Assembly: GCA_963743035.1 (NCBI GenBank)
Contig: CAVUOB010000011.1
Coordinates: 1 to 64,000 of the forward strand
Direction of reading: 5' to 3'
DNA length: 64,000 bases
From: PALSA-911 sp963743035
GTDB taxonomy: Bacteria > Pseudomonadota > Alphaproteobacteria > Acetobacterales > Acetobacteraceae
This document shows, in pieces, positions 1 through 9,608 of this stretch. The notes beneath the pieces were generated by a model. That model searched no databases. It had not been told where the DNA came from and saw only the letters and a list, made by a program, of their open reading frames with translations. Made by a program: the position numbers and the translations under genes. How positions within the stretch are numbered: the first letter of the stretch is position 1; each line of letters opens with the position of its first letter.

Positions 1-1
1 C

Positions 2-435
2 CAGGGGCGCGGACTCGACGTGACGCTCGGCGACGCGCTGGAGGCGATCCGGGCGATGCCCGATGACAGCGTCACCGCGATCACCGGGTTCCACATCATC
101 GAACATATTCCGTTTAGCACGGTCGTGAACATGTTCGATGAGTGCCTGCGCGTGTTGCGCCCCCATGGCCTGATGGTGTTCGAAACACCGAACCCAGCTA
201 ATTTGCAGGTCGCGGCGGAGCGCTTTTTCTACGACCCGACCCACCGCAATCCGCTACCCTCGGAGTTGGTGGCGTTCATGGCCAATTCCGCGGGTTCTCC
301 CGCGTCGAGGTGCTTCCGCTGCATCCGATCGACGCGCCAGTGCAGACCGAATACGGCGACCCGATGCTCGAACTGCTGCGGCAAAAGCTGTTCGGTGCGC
401 AGGACTATGGTGTCATCGCCTGGAAGGACCGATGA
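2..435 (+). CDS. SAM-dependent methyltransferase, 5'-truncated and frameshifted
   Basis: C-terminal part of a class I SAM-dependent methyltransferase; its 5' end lies outside the window. Visible are the post-motif-I strand GFHIIEHIPF, the ECLRVLRPHGLMVFETPNP motif and a DPTHRNPLP segment typical of methyltransferases in polysaccharide clusters. The frame breaks near base 290: one base appears to be missing, and the protein resumes as GFSRVEVLPLHPID and runs to TGA at 433-435. That stop overlaps the ATG of the next glycosyltransferase (ATGA). The substrate is unknown; the neighbours suggest a glycan. A clean continuation in the second frame favours a sequence error over decay. Confidence 0.75.
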
Positions 436-1468
436 GGCCGCGGGTCGCGGTTGTCGCCCCACGATCGGCGTCGGGCGCTGTCGGGGAAGCGGAGCGGTTC
501 TTTGCCGGGTTGCGCGACGCGCTCGGCTCAGCCGGACTGGACGCCGTGATCGTCGAAGACACCTGCGACGAGACCAACTTCGAGAGCATCCTGGCATCCT
601 ATCTGCGATTTTATGACATGGATCTGTCGGGTTTCGACGGCGTGATCTCGACCAAGGCGCCGACCTACGCCGTGCGGCACCCCAACCATGTTTGCTACCT
701 CGTCCATACCATGCGCGTATTCTACGACATGTTCGATCGGGAGTTTCCCGATCCGCCCCTGGCGTTGCATTCACAGCGGCGGCGGATCCAGGAACTCGAT
801 AGCGCCGCGCTATCTCCGTCGCGGCTGAAAGCCGTCCATGCGATCGGCGAGGAGGTGGCGGTGCGTCTCGGCGCCTACAACGGCCTGACCGCGTCCGTTC
901 TGCATCCGCCAACAAATTTGAGCGGCTTCCGCCGCGGCGCGTTCCGTCACGTGCTGCTCCCCGGACGATTGCACCGTTGGAAACGCGTTGACCTGGCGAT
1001 CGCGGCGATGCGTCACGTTCAGGGCGATATCGAGTTGATCATTCCCGGCACCGGGGAAGACGCCGAGCGGTTCAGCGCGATGGCCGCGGGCGACCCTCGC
1101 ATCCGTTTTCCCGGCCGCGTGAATGATGCGGCCTTGCTCGATCTCTATGCCAACTCCCTCGTCGTCCTGTTCCCGCCAGAGCGGGAGGATCTTGGCCTGG
1201 TGACCTTCGAGGCCTTTCTCAGCGGCAAGCCGGTCATTACCTGCGTGGACTTCTGGCGAGCCGGCGCGGCTCGTCCAGGACGGCGTCAGTGGCTTCGTCT
1301 GCTTGCCCAATCCGCGGGCGATCGCGACGAGAATCGAGGAACTGGCCGGGACCCAGCGCGCGCGGCTGCGATGGGCGCGGCGGGCGGCAGGTCATTCGCC
1401 ATATCACCTGGCCAACGGTCGCCGCGACACTCGCTGGCGCACTTGGCCTTGCCGGCGGCGCCCCGTGA
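432..1468 (+). pseudogene. glycosyltransferase family 4, three frame breaks
   Basis: GT-B fold glycosyltransferase, probably acting on a surface or flagellar glycan in the cytoplasm. The donor-binding half is clear: HVLLPGRLHRWKRVDLAI, then a PGTGEDAERF turn, then PEREDLGLVTFEAFLSGKPV, the EX7E-type motif of GT4 enzymes. The frame changes near 1251 (one extra T), near 1349 (one G short in a G run) and near 1386 (one base short). With these corrected the protein continues through SGEPARLVQDGVSGFV and RQVIRHITWPTVAATLAG to TGA at 1466-1468, about 345 residues, a normal length. Three compensable indels with no loss of coding content look like assembly error. Confidence 0.7.
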
Positions 1469-4328
1469 CATTGCGCGTCACCGTGCTGGACATGCAGCCG
1501 ATCGATCCGCCCGTCGGGGGCGGACGGCTTCGGCTGCTTGGCCTGTACAGTAACCTGGGACCCAACATCCACGCCGAGTATCTAGGCACGTTCGATTGGC
1601 CAGGACCCGGGTTCCGCCATCAAAATTTGTCGGAGAGTCTGGAGGAGATGCTGGTGCCGCTCAGCGCGGCGCATTTTGAGGCCGCGGCCGCACGGTCCCA
1701 GGCGGTCGGTGGCAAGGCCGTCACCGATACCACCTTTCACGAACTCGCACGGCTTTCGCCGAACTTCATCAGTGCGGCGCGCGCGGCCGCCAAGCGGGGC
1801 GACGTCGTCGTGATCTCGCATCCCTGGATATACCCGCTGGTGCGCGACGTGTTGGACACGACGCGGCAGCCGCTGGTGTACGACGCGCACAACATGGAGG
1901 GGTTGCTTAAGACCGACATGCTCGATGACGGGGGCGGGCCGGGTACCGACATCGCCCGCGGCGTCGTGGAAATCGAGCACGCGCTCTGCCACGCCGCGGA
2001 TCTTGTCCTGGCGTGTTCCCGCGACGACGCCGATGCCTTCACGCGTATCTACGACGTGCCTCCCGGGAAGATCCGGCTCGCCGCGAACGGCACCTTCACA
2101 AACGAGATCACTCCGGCGTCACGTGAGGTGAAGGCGGCCGCGCGGGCGGCGCTCGGTGTCGGCACGGCGCCCGTCGCCTTCTTCCTCGCCAGCCATTATG
2201 GGCCGAACCTCGAAGCCGGCCGCTTCATCGTGGACCAACTGGCGCCCACGTTGCCCGACGTGGTGTTCGCGGTGGGCGGCGGCGTCAGCGACGCCCTGCG
2301 GCACGGGTCGTCGGCTGCGAACGTGCACCTCACCGGCCCGCTGTCCGAGGCGGACAAAAGGGCTTGGCTCGCCGCCGCCGATCTCGCGATCAACCCGATG
2401 TTCGGCGGTTCCGGCACGAACATCAAAATGCTGGACTTCATGGCAGCGGGCCTGCCGATCGTCACAACGCCGACAGGCGCGCGTGGCATCGGCACGACAC
2501 GGGAGGCCTTCGTTGTCGCCGATGCCCTGGAATTCCCGGCCGCGGTCGCGCGCCTGACCGGCGACCCGCCCCGGCGTACCGCGCTGGGCTGCGCGGCGCG
2601 GCGAGAGGCGGAGCGATCATACTCGTGGGAGCGCATCTCGCCCACGGTGGGCCGCATCCTCTCTCGACGAGCCCGAACATTAGGCAGACGCCGCTTTTTC
2701 TCGATAGTAATCCTGTCACGGGGCTCCCATGACGCACTGTCGCGGTTACTGCGGCGGCTCGAGGCACAGACCTTCTCTGACTTCGAAGTAGTCATCGCCG
2801 ATCGCGGTGACACGCCATGGGCGCACGCCGGGGAGGAGCGGGGATTCGAGGTCTGCTACGTTCATGATCCGAGTTTTGGCGACAACGACGCACGCAACCA
2901 TGGCGCCGACCTGGCCTGTGGAACCGTGCTCGCGTTCGCCGACGAGGATTGTGAACCCACGCCCGGCTGGCTGGCGGGCGTGGCCCCGCTGTTCGACCGC
3001 CCCGATCTTGCCGCCGCGGAATACCCGGCCGCGGACGACGCGGACACGGCGGATTTCGATGCCTCCGACCTGTTCGTGCGCGCCGCCGCCTTTCACGCGG
3101 TGGGTGGATTTCGTCCCTCGGTCGCGGGTGACGATCTTGGCTGGCGCCTGCAGTGGTACGGCGACGTGGCGCCGCCCCCCGGCGAGCGGCCGGGCCGCCC
3201 GGCGGCGGGACGACTTACCGTCGCCGTCGAGGGACCGGCGCGGCTCGCCTGGATCTCCACCTGGAACGTGCCCTGTGGCATTGCCGAATATTCGCGGCAT
3301 CTTGTCGAAGCTTTGCCGAAAGGGACGGTGCGGAACCTGACCATCTTTGCGGACAATCGCTCGACGGAACTCAAGGGCGATGGACTTCGTGTCCTGCCAA
3401 GCTGGGAACTCGAGGATCGCGACATCGGGCAACTGGCGGAGGCGGTGGCGGACGACGCGCCTGACGCGCTCGTCATACAGCATCATCCAGGCCTGATTTC
3501 CTGGCCGAGGCTCACCGAATTGCTCACCGACCCGCGCGTGACCGGTCGCCCAGTCGTTGTCACGTTGCATAACGTCCAACATCTGATCGGCACCCCACTG
3601 GCGGAGCGGAGCGCCGCGGTGCATGCGCTGCAACGCGCCACGTTCGTGTTGGTGCACGCGTTCCGCGATCTGGCGAGCCTGAGCAAGATCGGTTTGGCGC
3701 GCAACGTGAGGCTATTTCCTCAAGGGGCCCGAGGGACGCGTCTGGAACCGCCGATCCGCGATCTTCCGCCCGGCTCGGCGCCGCGCATCGCCAGTTTCGG
3801 CTTCTTCTTTCGGCACAAGGGCATCTATCCGCTGATCCAGGCGGCGGCGATCATGCGGCGGACATGGCCGGAGCTGCGGCTTCGGTTGGTCAATGCGGCC
3901 TTTCCAGAGAGGACTCGGCGCACGAGATCGCCCGCTGTCGCGCTCTCGCCGCCGAACTTGGCGTCGAGGACATGATCGAGTGGATCACGGATTTCCTTCC
4001 CGACGAGCAGGTCCTCGACCTTCTCGGGGATTGCGACGTCGTGACGCTGCCGTATGCGCATACCGAGGAAGCATCGAGCGCCGCGCTGCGGATGGCGCTC
4101 GCCAGCGGCGTCTCGGTGGCCGTGACCCGCGTGCCCATTTTCGATGAAGCCGAGGGCGTCGTTGCCCGATTGGCTAGCGACGACCCCGCCGACATCGCCG
4201 AGGGACTGAGCGCTTTGCTGCGTGACACGTCGCGCCGACAGGATTTGCAGATCCTCGCCAAGCGATGGACCACGCGGCGCGCGTGGCCGCTCATGGCGTT
4301 GCGCATCTCTCGGTTGCTGCGCCCGTGA
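1465..4328 (+). CDS. tri-modular glycosyltransferase GT4-GT2-GT4, one frameshift
   Basis: Starts at GTG 1465, overlapping the previous stop (GTGA). Three modules follow in one frame. The first (about residues 1-400) is GT4-like: PVGGGRLRLLG, YDAHNMEG, FGGSGTNIKMLDFMAAGLPI. The second (about 410-600) is a shortened GT2 domain starting FFSIVILSRGSHDALSRLL, with ADEDCEPTPGWL at the usual DXD position. The third (about 605-950) is GT4-like from WISTWNVPCGIAEYSRHL. The frame breaks near 3909 (one base short) and resumes as EDSAHEIARCRALAAELGVEDM through a VVTLPYAH motif to TGA 4328. It probably builds a multi-sugar glycan. Natural fusion or lost stops between modules cannot be told apart here. Confidence 0.7.
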
Positions 4329-4453
4329 GCCGACGCGAGGCCGGACACCGGCGCGGGGTCCTGATCGACGAAATCGTCGACACGGGGCGCGAGCTTCGAT
4401 GACTGTCGGCGCCGGTCGCGCGAAATGGTCGGCTATCCGGGAAATATCGGTCC

Positions 4454-5641
4454 ATGAGTGAGCGAGCTTCATCCAAGATCGACGCTATTCAGGCGATGCG
4501 CGGCATCGCCGCGCTGGTGGTCGTCTGCTGGCACGCGAGTCGCTACTTCGCGCCCTACGGCACCGGATGGTCGGGGGCCCTGTTTTCCCCGGGTGGTGCG
4601 ATGGGCGTGGATCTGTTTTTCCTGATTAGCGGTTTCATCATGGTGGTGACAACCCGTGGTAGCGATGGATCGGCGGCCACCGCGGCGCGCTTCATGATCC
4701 GGCGTTTCGCCAGGATCTGGCCTCTGTACGCCATTTCGACCATGATGTTTCTTATTCTCATCCCGTGGCGCGGTAGCCAGTACACGACATCGGCTGGCGT
4801 GTCGCACCTGGTCTGGGCCCTGTGCTTCATCCCACTTCAAGGCGCCGACAGCGTCGCCCCCACGTTCGGTTTCCCGCCGCTTCCGGTTGGCTGGACACTG
4901 AACTACGAGATGTACTTCTACCTAATCTTCGCCGTGTCGCTGCTGTTCGGCCGCATGCGCTGGATCGCCTTCGCGACCTGGCTTGCCGTCACGCTATGGG
5001 CCATGCCGCGCTTCCTCTCGCCCGCCGGCGCGGCGTCCATCATCCCGTCCGACGGCAACGGCTTCCAAGGCTATCTGGGCCTGATCACGAACCCGCTTAT
5101 CCTGCAATTCGCGGCAGGTGTCGCGATCGGCATCGTTTATCAGTCGCGCCTGACCGTTCACAGCGCGTTCTACCTCAAACTGGCGATGTTCCTAACGGTT
5201 TCGCTGGTGGTTTTTCAGTTTGCCAGCCATCTCCGTGTCGATCATGGCATTTCCCAATGGGGCTTGTCGCTCATTCCTCTTGTATTCGTTTTCAGCATGG
5301 CGTCGAAGGCCGGCCAAATCGGCGTGCCGCGTGCCTTGGTTCATCTCGGAGATATCTCCTTTTCCTTGTATATGTTTCATCCGATGGTACAGGAGGGGTT
5401 CGATTATTTCATTGGGTTCGCCGGACACGACCTGTTGTCGGACTTCTCGGTGTTCTTCATCACGACCGCATTGGCGATCGCCACCGCGAGCATTTCGCAA
5501 CGCTACCTCGAACTTGGCCTTTCCGGCGTCGTGAGGGACGTGTTGCTGCGCGTCCTGCCAAGTACGCGGCCGAGCCGGCCCGTGGCCGAAACAAGGGTGG
5601 GCGGGCGCGCCAGGCTGACGGTCCCCGATGCCCATTCATGA
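4454..5641 (+). CDS. acyltransferase 3 family, integral membrane O-acyltransferase
   Basis: 395 residues with about ten hydrophobic segments. The N-terminal IDAIQAMRGIAALVVVCWHA block is the family signature, with the active-site His in the first membrane segment; the second motif VDLFFLISGFIMV, the following RRFARIWPLY and a late HLGDISFSLYMFHP also match OafA/WecH/NodX-type enzymes. Such proteins transfer O-acetyl or other acyl groups to cell-surface sugars at the inner membrane. Its place after the methyltransferase and glycosyltransferases suggests it decorates the same glycan. A 125-base gap without a gene precedes it. The 3' end overlaps the recombinase remnant by six bases. Confidence 0.85.
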   Translation: MSERASSKIDAIQAMRGIAALVVVCWHASRYFAPYGTGWSGALFSPGGAMGVDLFFLISGFIMVVTTRGSDGSAATAARFMIRRFARIWPLYAISTMMFLILIPWRGSQYTTSAGVSHLVWALCFIPLQGADSVAPTFGFPPLPVGWTLNYEMYFYLIFAVSLLFGRMRWIAFATWLAVTLWAMPRFLSPAGAASIIPSDGNGFQGYLGLITNPLILQFAAGVAIGIVYQSRLTVHSAFYLKLAMFLTVSLVVFQFASHLRVDHGISQWGLSLIPLVFVFSMASKAGQIGVPRALVHLGDISFSLYMFHPMVQEGFDYFIGFAGHDLLSDFSVFFITTALAIATASISQRYLELGLSGVVRDVLLRVLPSTRPSRPVAETRVGGRARLTVPDAHS

Positions 5642-6073
5642 CGTGGGTTCCGCGGATCTCGCCGGAGCCCTACGCTCATGCTCGGCAATCAAGCCCTGCA
5701 CTTGCAGCAGCAGGTCGTCTTCGGCCGAGCCGCCGATAGGCCTGTTCAGAAGTGCCACTTCGACGCCGGCACCGCGGAACTCATCGACTGGCAGCACCTG
5801 GTAGGCATATCGCCGAGCCAGCCGGTCCGGCGCATGCACGTAGACCCGGTCGATCTCCCCCCCGGCCACGGCGTCTCGCAGCCGTTGAAGTGCCGGGCGA
5901 GTCAACGTGGCTCCGCTGTGGCCTTCGTCGACGTAGCCGTGATCCGGGCCAATGACCGCCCCATCGGCCGCCGCGCGCTCATGCAAGGCTGAAGTCTGGC
6001 TCGCAATGGTGTTCCCGCGCGCCTTACCGTCGCTCGATACCCCTGCGTAAAGAGCGGCCGTGATCCTACCCAC
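5636..6073 (-). pseudogene. serine recombinase, N-terminal fragment
   Basis: 145 residues covering only the resolvase/invertase catalytic domain of a large serine recombinase. It opens MGRITAALYAGVSSDG, where the family has Y-A-R-V-S: the catalytic Ser is present but the Arg two residues before it is Gly. GYVDEGHSGATLTRPALQRL and DRVYVHAPDRLARRYAYQ follow as expected. Homology stops at LIAEHERR, near 5675, and an unrelated tail runs to a stop. The DNA-binding part is missing on this strand; a matching C-terminal half lies on the plus strand at 6555-7372. Almost certainly inactive. Confidence 0.85.
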
Positions 6074-6275
6074 GTTCCGCTCTCCTCCTTAGCGGTGGTT
6101 CGACTACGGCTACGAGGCTGGAGATCTCGCTGCGAGCTCCCGTCCGAATCGGACGGCTTGGTGTCGGGACCAGGCGCTCGTCGGCGGCGGACACGCACTG
6201 TGCCGCAGTCCGCGCTGCCTCGAAACTTGCCCGAACCTGCAACTCCGCATCGCCCTTCCGCCGGGCCATGGGCAT
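6066..6275 (-). CDS. small protein preceding the recombinase remnant
   Basis: 69 residues (or 67 from the second Met), rich in Arg, Ala and Ser, with no membrane segment and no domain I recognise. Its stop overlaps the recombinase start by eight bases, as expected for translational coupling. Small genes directly upstream of large serine recombinases are common in alphaproteobacterial elements, so this may be an accessory gene of the same decayed element; that is inference. It could equally be a chance frame. Confidence 0.4.
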   Translation of the reverse strand: MPMARRKGDAELQVRASFEAARTAAQCVSAADERLVPTPSRPIRTGARSEISSLVAVVEPPLRRRAERG

Positions 6276-6393
6276 TCTCCTGGGTTCGGCCCGACGCGCA
6301 CCAGCGCTGTCCTGTCAGGTCGTTCCGAAACCCCTCGCCATACCGTGCTTCCAAACTGTCGCGTTCCAACAACGCGTACAACACCAATCTTGC

Positions 6394-6558
6394 AACATTA
6401 TGGGAGAAGCTATCATGCGCCTGATCGGCGCCGTGTTGCTGGAGGCCAACAACGAGTTGCAGCTCCAGCATCACTACATGGAGACCGAGGCGATGGCCGA
6501 CTTTACACCGCCGCTGATCGACGCCGCGCCCAATCAGATTTCCACCGCGGCCGAATGA
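6394..6558 (+). pseudogene. IS256-family transposase, C-terminal remnant
   Basis: About 54 residues match the end of mutator/IS256-type DDE transposases: the block AIMRLIGAVLLEANNELQLQ corresponds to the RL-GA-LLEQNDEW signature, followed by HHYMETEAMADF and a short tail to TGA 6558. No DDE catalytic region and no terminal inverted repeat could be seen upstream, so only the last tenth of the element remains. It sits between the two oppositely oriented recombinase halves. Its stop overlaps the next ATG (ATGA at 6555-6558), probably by chance at a junction. Confidence 0.65.
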
Positions 6559-7372
6559 GCCGTGGCCGCCTCAACAACACCCCATTTTCCACTACCTTGA
6601 CGGACACAACCGGCCGCCTCGTCTGGAACCGCCATCGCAACGTGAAGGACCCGGTTACCGGGCAGATCTGCAAGCAGGCGAACGCGTCCAGCGATTTTGT
6701 CATCCAGGAGGTCCCCTAGCTGCGCATCGTCGACCAGGATCTGTGGGACCGGGTCCAGGTCCGCCTGGCGGAGCAACAGGCTTTGCCACCCAGGAAGGCG
6801 GGGGTCAACTTCAATCACCACTTCTGGGAACGGCGGCGGCCGAAGCATCTGCTGACCGGCAAGATCGTCTACAGCTCCTGCGCGAGCCCTTTCTCGGCAC
6901 TGGGAAAGGACTATCTGGGCTGCCTGGCCGCAAAACATGGCACGTGCCGCAACATTGCGCGTGTTCGGCACGGGCCCGTCGAGGAGCGGGTACTCGACGC
7001 CCTCCGTCATCAGCTGATGCAGCCCGAGCACGTCGAACTGTTCGTCAAGGAGTTCACCACCGAATGGAACCTGCTGACCGTCAAGGCATCTGCCAGTACG
7101 AGGCCGACCAACGAGAGCTGGCAGCTGTGGAGCGCAAGCTCACCAAACTCAGCGAGGCTGTTCAGGGCCAGAACGATCCTGCGGCTCTCGAAGCGGCACG
7201 TGCCCTGGTCGAGCGGGTCATCGTCAGCCCCCCGAAGGATGACGGTCCGCCTGGGATCGAGTTGATCGGAGAGCTCACGGCAATGCTGGGGATCGCAGGG
7301 CTAGACATCAGCCAAGGAGGACTGCGCGAGCACCCGGAGTGTTCTCTGCGTGTTCACCAGTTCGGCAAAAGC
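6555..7372 (+). pseudogene. serine recombinase, C-terminal fragment
   Basis: Recombinase and zinc-ribbon portion of a large serine recombinase. Recognisable are TGRLVWNRHRNVKDPVTG, then LRIVDQDLWDRVQVRL, the zinc-ribbon region SPFSALGKDYLGC, and GPVEERVLDALRHQLMQP. It is broken three ways. A TAG at 6717-6719 replaces the Glu codon expected between EVP and LRIVD. The first zinc-ligand pair is damaged (VYSSCAS where the family has CGSCGS). Near 7085 the frame shifts, after which QYEADQRELAAVERKLTKL and ALVERVIVSPP finish the coiled-coil tail. It faces opposite to the N-terminal half at 5636-6073, so inversion with internal loss is likely. The true 3' end is approximate. Confidence 0.8.
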
Positions 7373-7378
7373 GGCTTC

Positions 7379-7394
7379 GGGGGGCAAAGCCCCC
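7379..7394. repeat. solitary GC-rich extragenic hairpin
   Basis: GGGGGC-AAA-GCCCCC. It is the same hairpin, including the flanking CTG-CCTT on the right, that forms the outer arms of the three large nested inverted-repeat elements at 18.0, 37.6 and 59.8 kb. Here the inner arms are absent. It lies between the recombinase remnant and the 3' end of the exporter gene, where it could also act as a terminator, although no T run follows on either strand. Confidence 0.5.
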
Positions 7395-7427
7395 TGACCT
7401 TACTTCGACAGGCCCATCCACACGGCT

Positions 7428-8864
7428 CTACCGCTTGGCCCCGCTCATCTCCTCGCCGACTGCGCGGGGCATCATCAGCGACATCGGCGCTGCCAGCATC
7501 GCGAGGGCGGCGATCACCACGAAGGCCAGCCGGAAATCGCTCGTGCCCGGCACATCATGGTGCGACAGCAGCATCGCCACCTGCAGCGAGGCCGCGCCGA
7601 CGGTGATGCCGATGGTCAGCGAGAGCTGCTGCACCGCGCTGTAGAAGCTGGTCGCCGCACTGATCTGGGTGCGCTGGAGCTCGGCATAGGCCAACGCGTT
7701 GTAGGCGGTGAACTGCAGCGATCGGAAGAAGCCGCCGACCAGCAGCACCACATACATGCCGATTGCCGGCCAGGTCGGGCTGAAGGTCGCGCACAGCCCG
7801 AGCATGATCGCGGCCAGCGCGGCGTTCCATACCAGCGTGTCACGAAAGCCGAAGCGGCGCAGCACGCGCTGCGCCACCGGCTTCATCAGGAACGCGCCAG
7901 CCGCGGAGGCGAAGGTGATCAGGCCGCTCTGCACCGCGCTGTTGCCGAAGGCGATCTGCAGCATCATCGGCAGCAGGAACGGCAGCGCCCCGATCCCGAT
8001 CCGGAACAGCGAGCCGGCGAAGATGGAAACGGAAAAACTCTTGAACCGAAGCAGCTTGAAGTCGATCAGTGGCGCCGGGTGTTCGCGCGCATGCCGCCAG
8101 TACAGAAAGCCCGACACGATCCCGACCGCGAACGCCGCCAAGCTCAGTTCCACATCGACGACGCCGCGGCCGATTGTCTCGAAGCCGAACATCATGCTGG
8201 CCAGCGCCACCGCGGACAGCAGCAGGCCCATCAGGTCGAAGCGGGAGGTCTGGGGTTCGCGGACATCCTCGATGAAGATGCTGGCGAGCACGATGCCGAT
8301 GATCCCGATCGGGATGTTGATGTCGAAGATCCAGCGCCAGGACAGATAGGTGACGATCAGCCCGCCCAGCGGCGGCCCCAGGATCGGGCCGATCAGCGCC
8401 GGCGTGGTCAGCCAGGCCATCGCCGCCACGATCTCGTTCTTGGCCGCCGTGCGCAGCAGCACGATGCGCCCGACCGGGATCATCATGGCCCCGCCGGCGC
8501 CCTGGACGATCCGGGCGAAGACCAGGAAGGGCAGGCTTTCGGCGCGCCCGCACAGGATGGAGCCGAGCGTGAATACGGCGATCGCCAGGCGGAACACGTT
8601 GCGCCCGCCGAAGCGGTCCGCCACCCAGCCGCTGGCGGGAATGAACACGGCCAGGCTGAGCAGATAGGACGTCAGCGCCACGTTCATGTGCACGGGATCG
8701 GCGTCGAAGGCCCTCGCCATGGTCGGCAGCGCGGTGGAGATGACCGTCGAATCCAGGTTCTGCATGAAGAACGCGCTGGCCACGATGATCGCTGTCGTGC
8801 GCGTGCGCTTGGTGGTGCGCACCCGGGCGGGAATGGCGGCTGCAACCGACTCTGTCATGGCCAT
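7428..8864 (-). CDS. MFS multidrug transporter, DHA2 (14-TM) family
   Basis: 478 residues from ATG 8864; the open frame extends further upstream but those residues are not protein-like. The family motif A is present as GWVADRFGGRNVFRLAI after TM2, motif C as TTPALIGPILGPPLGG in TM5, and NLDSTVISTALPTMA in TM1 carries the Asp common in EmrB/QacA-type antiporters. Fourteen hydrophobic segments fit DHA2 drug:proton antiporters. A ModE-type HTH gene starts divergently 131 bases away and may control it. The substrate cannot be read from sequence. Confidence 0.85.
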   Translation of the reverse strand: MAMTESVAAAIPARVRTTKRTRTTAIIVASAFFMQNLDSTVISTALPTMARAFDADPVHMNVALTSYLLSLAVFIPASGWVADRFGGRNVFRLAIAVFTLGSILCGRAESLPFLVFARIVQGAGGAMMIPVGRIVLLRTAAKNEIVAAMAWLTTPALIGPILGPPLGGLIVTYLSWRWIFDINIPIGIIGIVLASIFIEDVREPQTSRFDLMGLLLSAVALASMMFGFETIGRGVVDVELSLAAFAVGIVSGFLYWRHAREHPAPLIDFKLLRFKSFSVSIFAGSLFRIGIGALPFLLPMMLQIAFGNSAVQSGLITFASAAGAFLMKPVAQRVLRRFGFRDTLVWNAALAAIMLGLCATFSPTWPAIGMYVVLLVGGFFRSLQFTAYNALAYAELQRTQISAATSFYSAVQQLSLTIGITVGAASLQVAMLLSHHDVPGTSDFRLAFVVIAALAMLAAPMSLMMPRAVGEEMSGAKR

Positions 8865-8994
8865 AGTCTCGCGCGGCCCGGCGCGCAGGGAAAGAGCCGG
8901 CCCAGGCAAAAGATCGGGCCCGGCCCAAAACTCCCGGTACCAGAGTCGGACGCGGAAGTTGATCCAAACCGCCGGGCATGTTTGGCTCGCCGCC

Positions 8995-9348
8995 ATGCCC
9001 GAGTCGCCCCATAAATTGAGCATTCGCATCGACCTCGCCTCCGGCGCCCGGATCGGCCCCGGAAAGGTCATGTTGCTGGAGGAGATCGCCCGCACCGGCT
9101 CCATTTCCGGCGCCGGGCGGGCGCTGCGCATGTCCTATCGCCGGGCCTGGGAACTGGTGGAGGACCTGAACCGCACCCTCGGCGTCCTCGTTGTCTCCAC
9201 CGCCGCGGGCGGCAGCGGCGGCGGCGGCGCCAACCTGACGCCGGCGGGGGAAGCGGTCGTTGCCCATTACCGCGCCATAGAGGCGGCGACGGCCGCGGCG
9301 GCCAAGAAGCATCTCAGCGCGCTCGCGAAGCTGCCCGGCAAGGCGTAG
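8995..9348 (+). CDS. ModE-like winged-helix regulator, stand-alone HTH domain
   Basis: 117 residues. GKVMLLEEIARTGSISGAG followed by RMSYRRAWELVEDLNR is the N-terminal LysR-type helix-turn-helix of the molybdate regulator ModE. The C-terminal molybdate-binding (MOP) domains of ModE are absent, so metal sensing cannot be assumed. Such short forms are frequent in alphaproteobacteria. A glycine-rich insert (AAGGSGGGGAN) lies in the wing. The gene diverges from the DHA2 exporter; local control of that promoter is a reasonable inference. Confidence 0.8.
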   Translation: MPESPHKLSIRIDLASGARIGPGKVMLLEEIARTGSISGAGRALRMSYRRAWELVEDLNRTLGVLVVSTAAGGSGGGGANLTPAGEAVVAHYRAIEAATAAAAKKHLSALAKLPGKA

Positions 9349-9608
9349 TCTGCCAATGCGTCTGTCTGCCAGTGCGCCTGCCTGTCAGCGCGCCTGTCTG
9401 ATCTTTGACTGTGCCTGCGTCCGTCCGTCCGGCGGACGTCAAGCCCAATTGGCCCAAGCCGGCCAGACGGCCGGACGCTACGCGCAGGTTGACCCCGGCC
9501 GGACAATCCGGGAAGCGAGGCGGTCGACAGCACAATAGTCCCGGCCGCGGCATCCGTCTCCGCGCGAAAACCTCGCCGGCGGCCGGTGGTTATCGCCTAT
9601 GCTGCGGC

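Noticed and set aside
7557..9014. Plus-strand open frame of 485 codons opposite the DHA2 exporter
   Set aside because: Gln/Arg/His-rich antisense frame; the exporter motifs on the minus strand are decisive.
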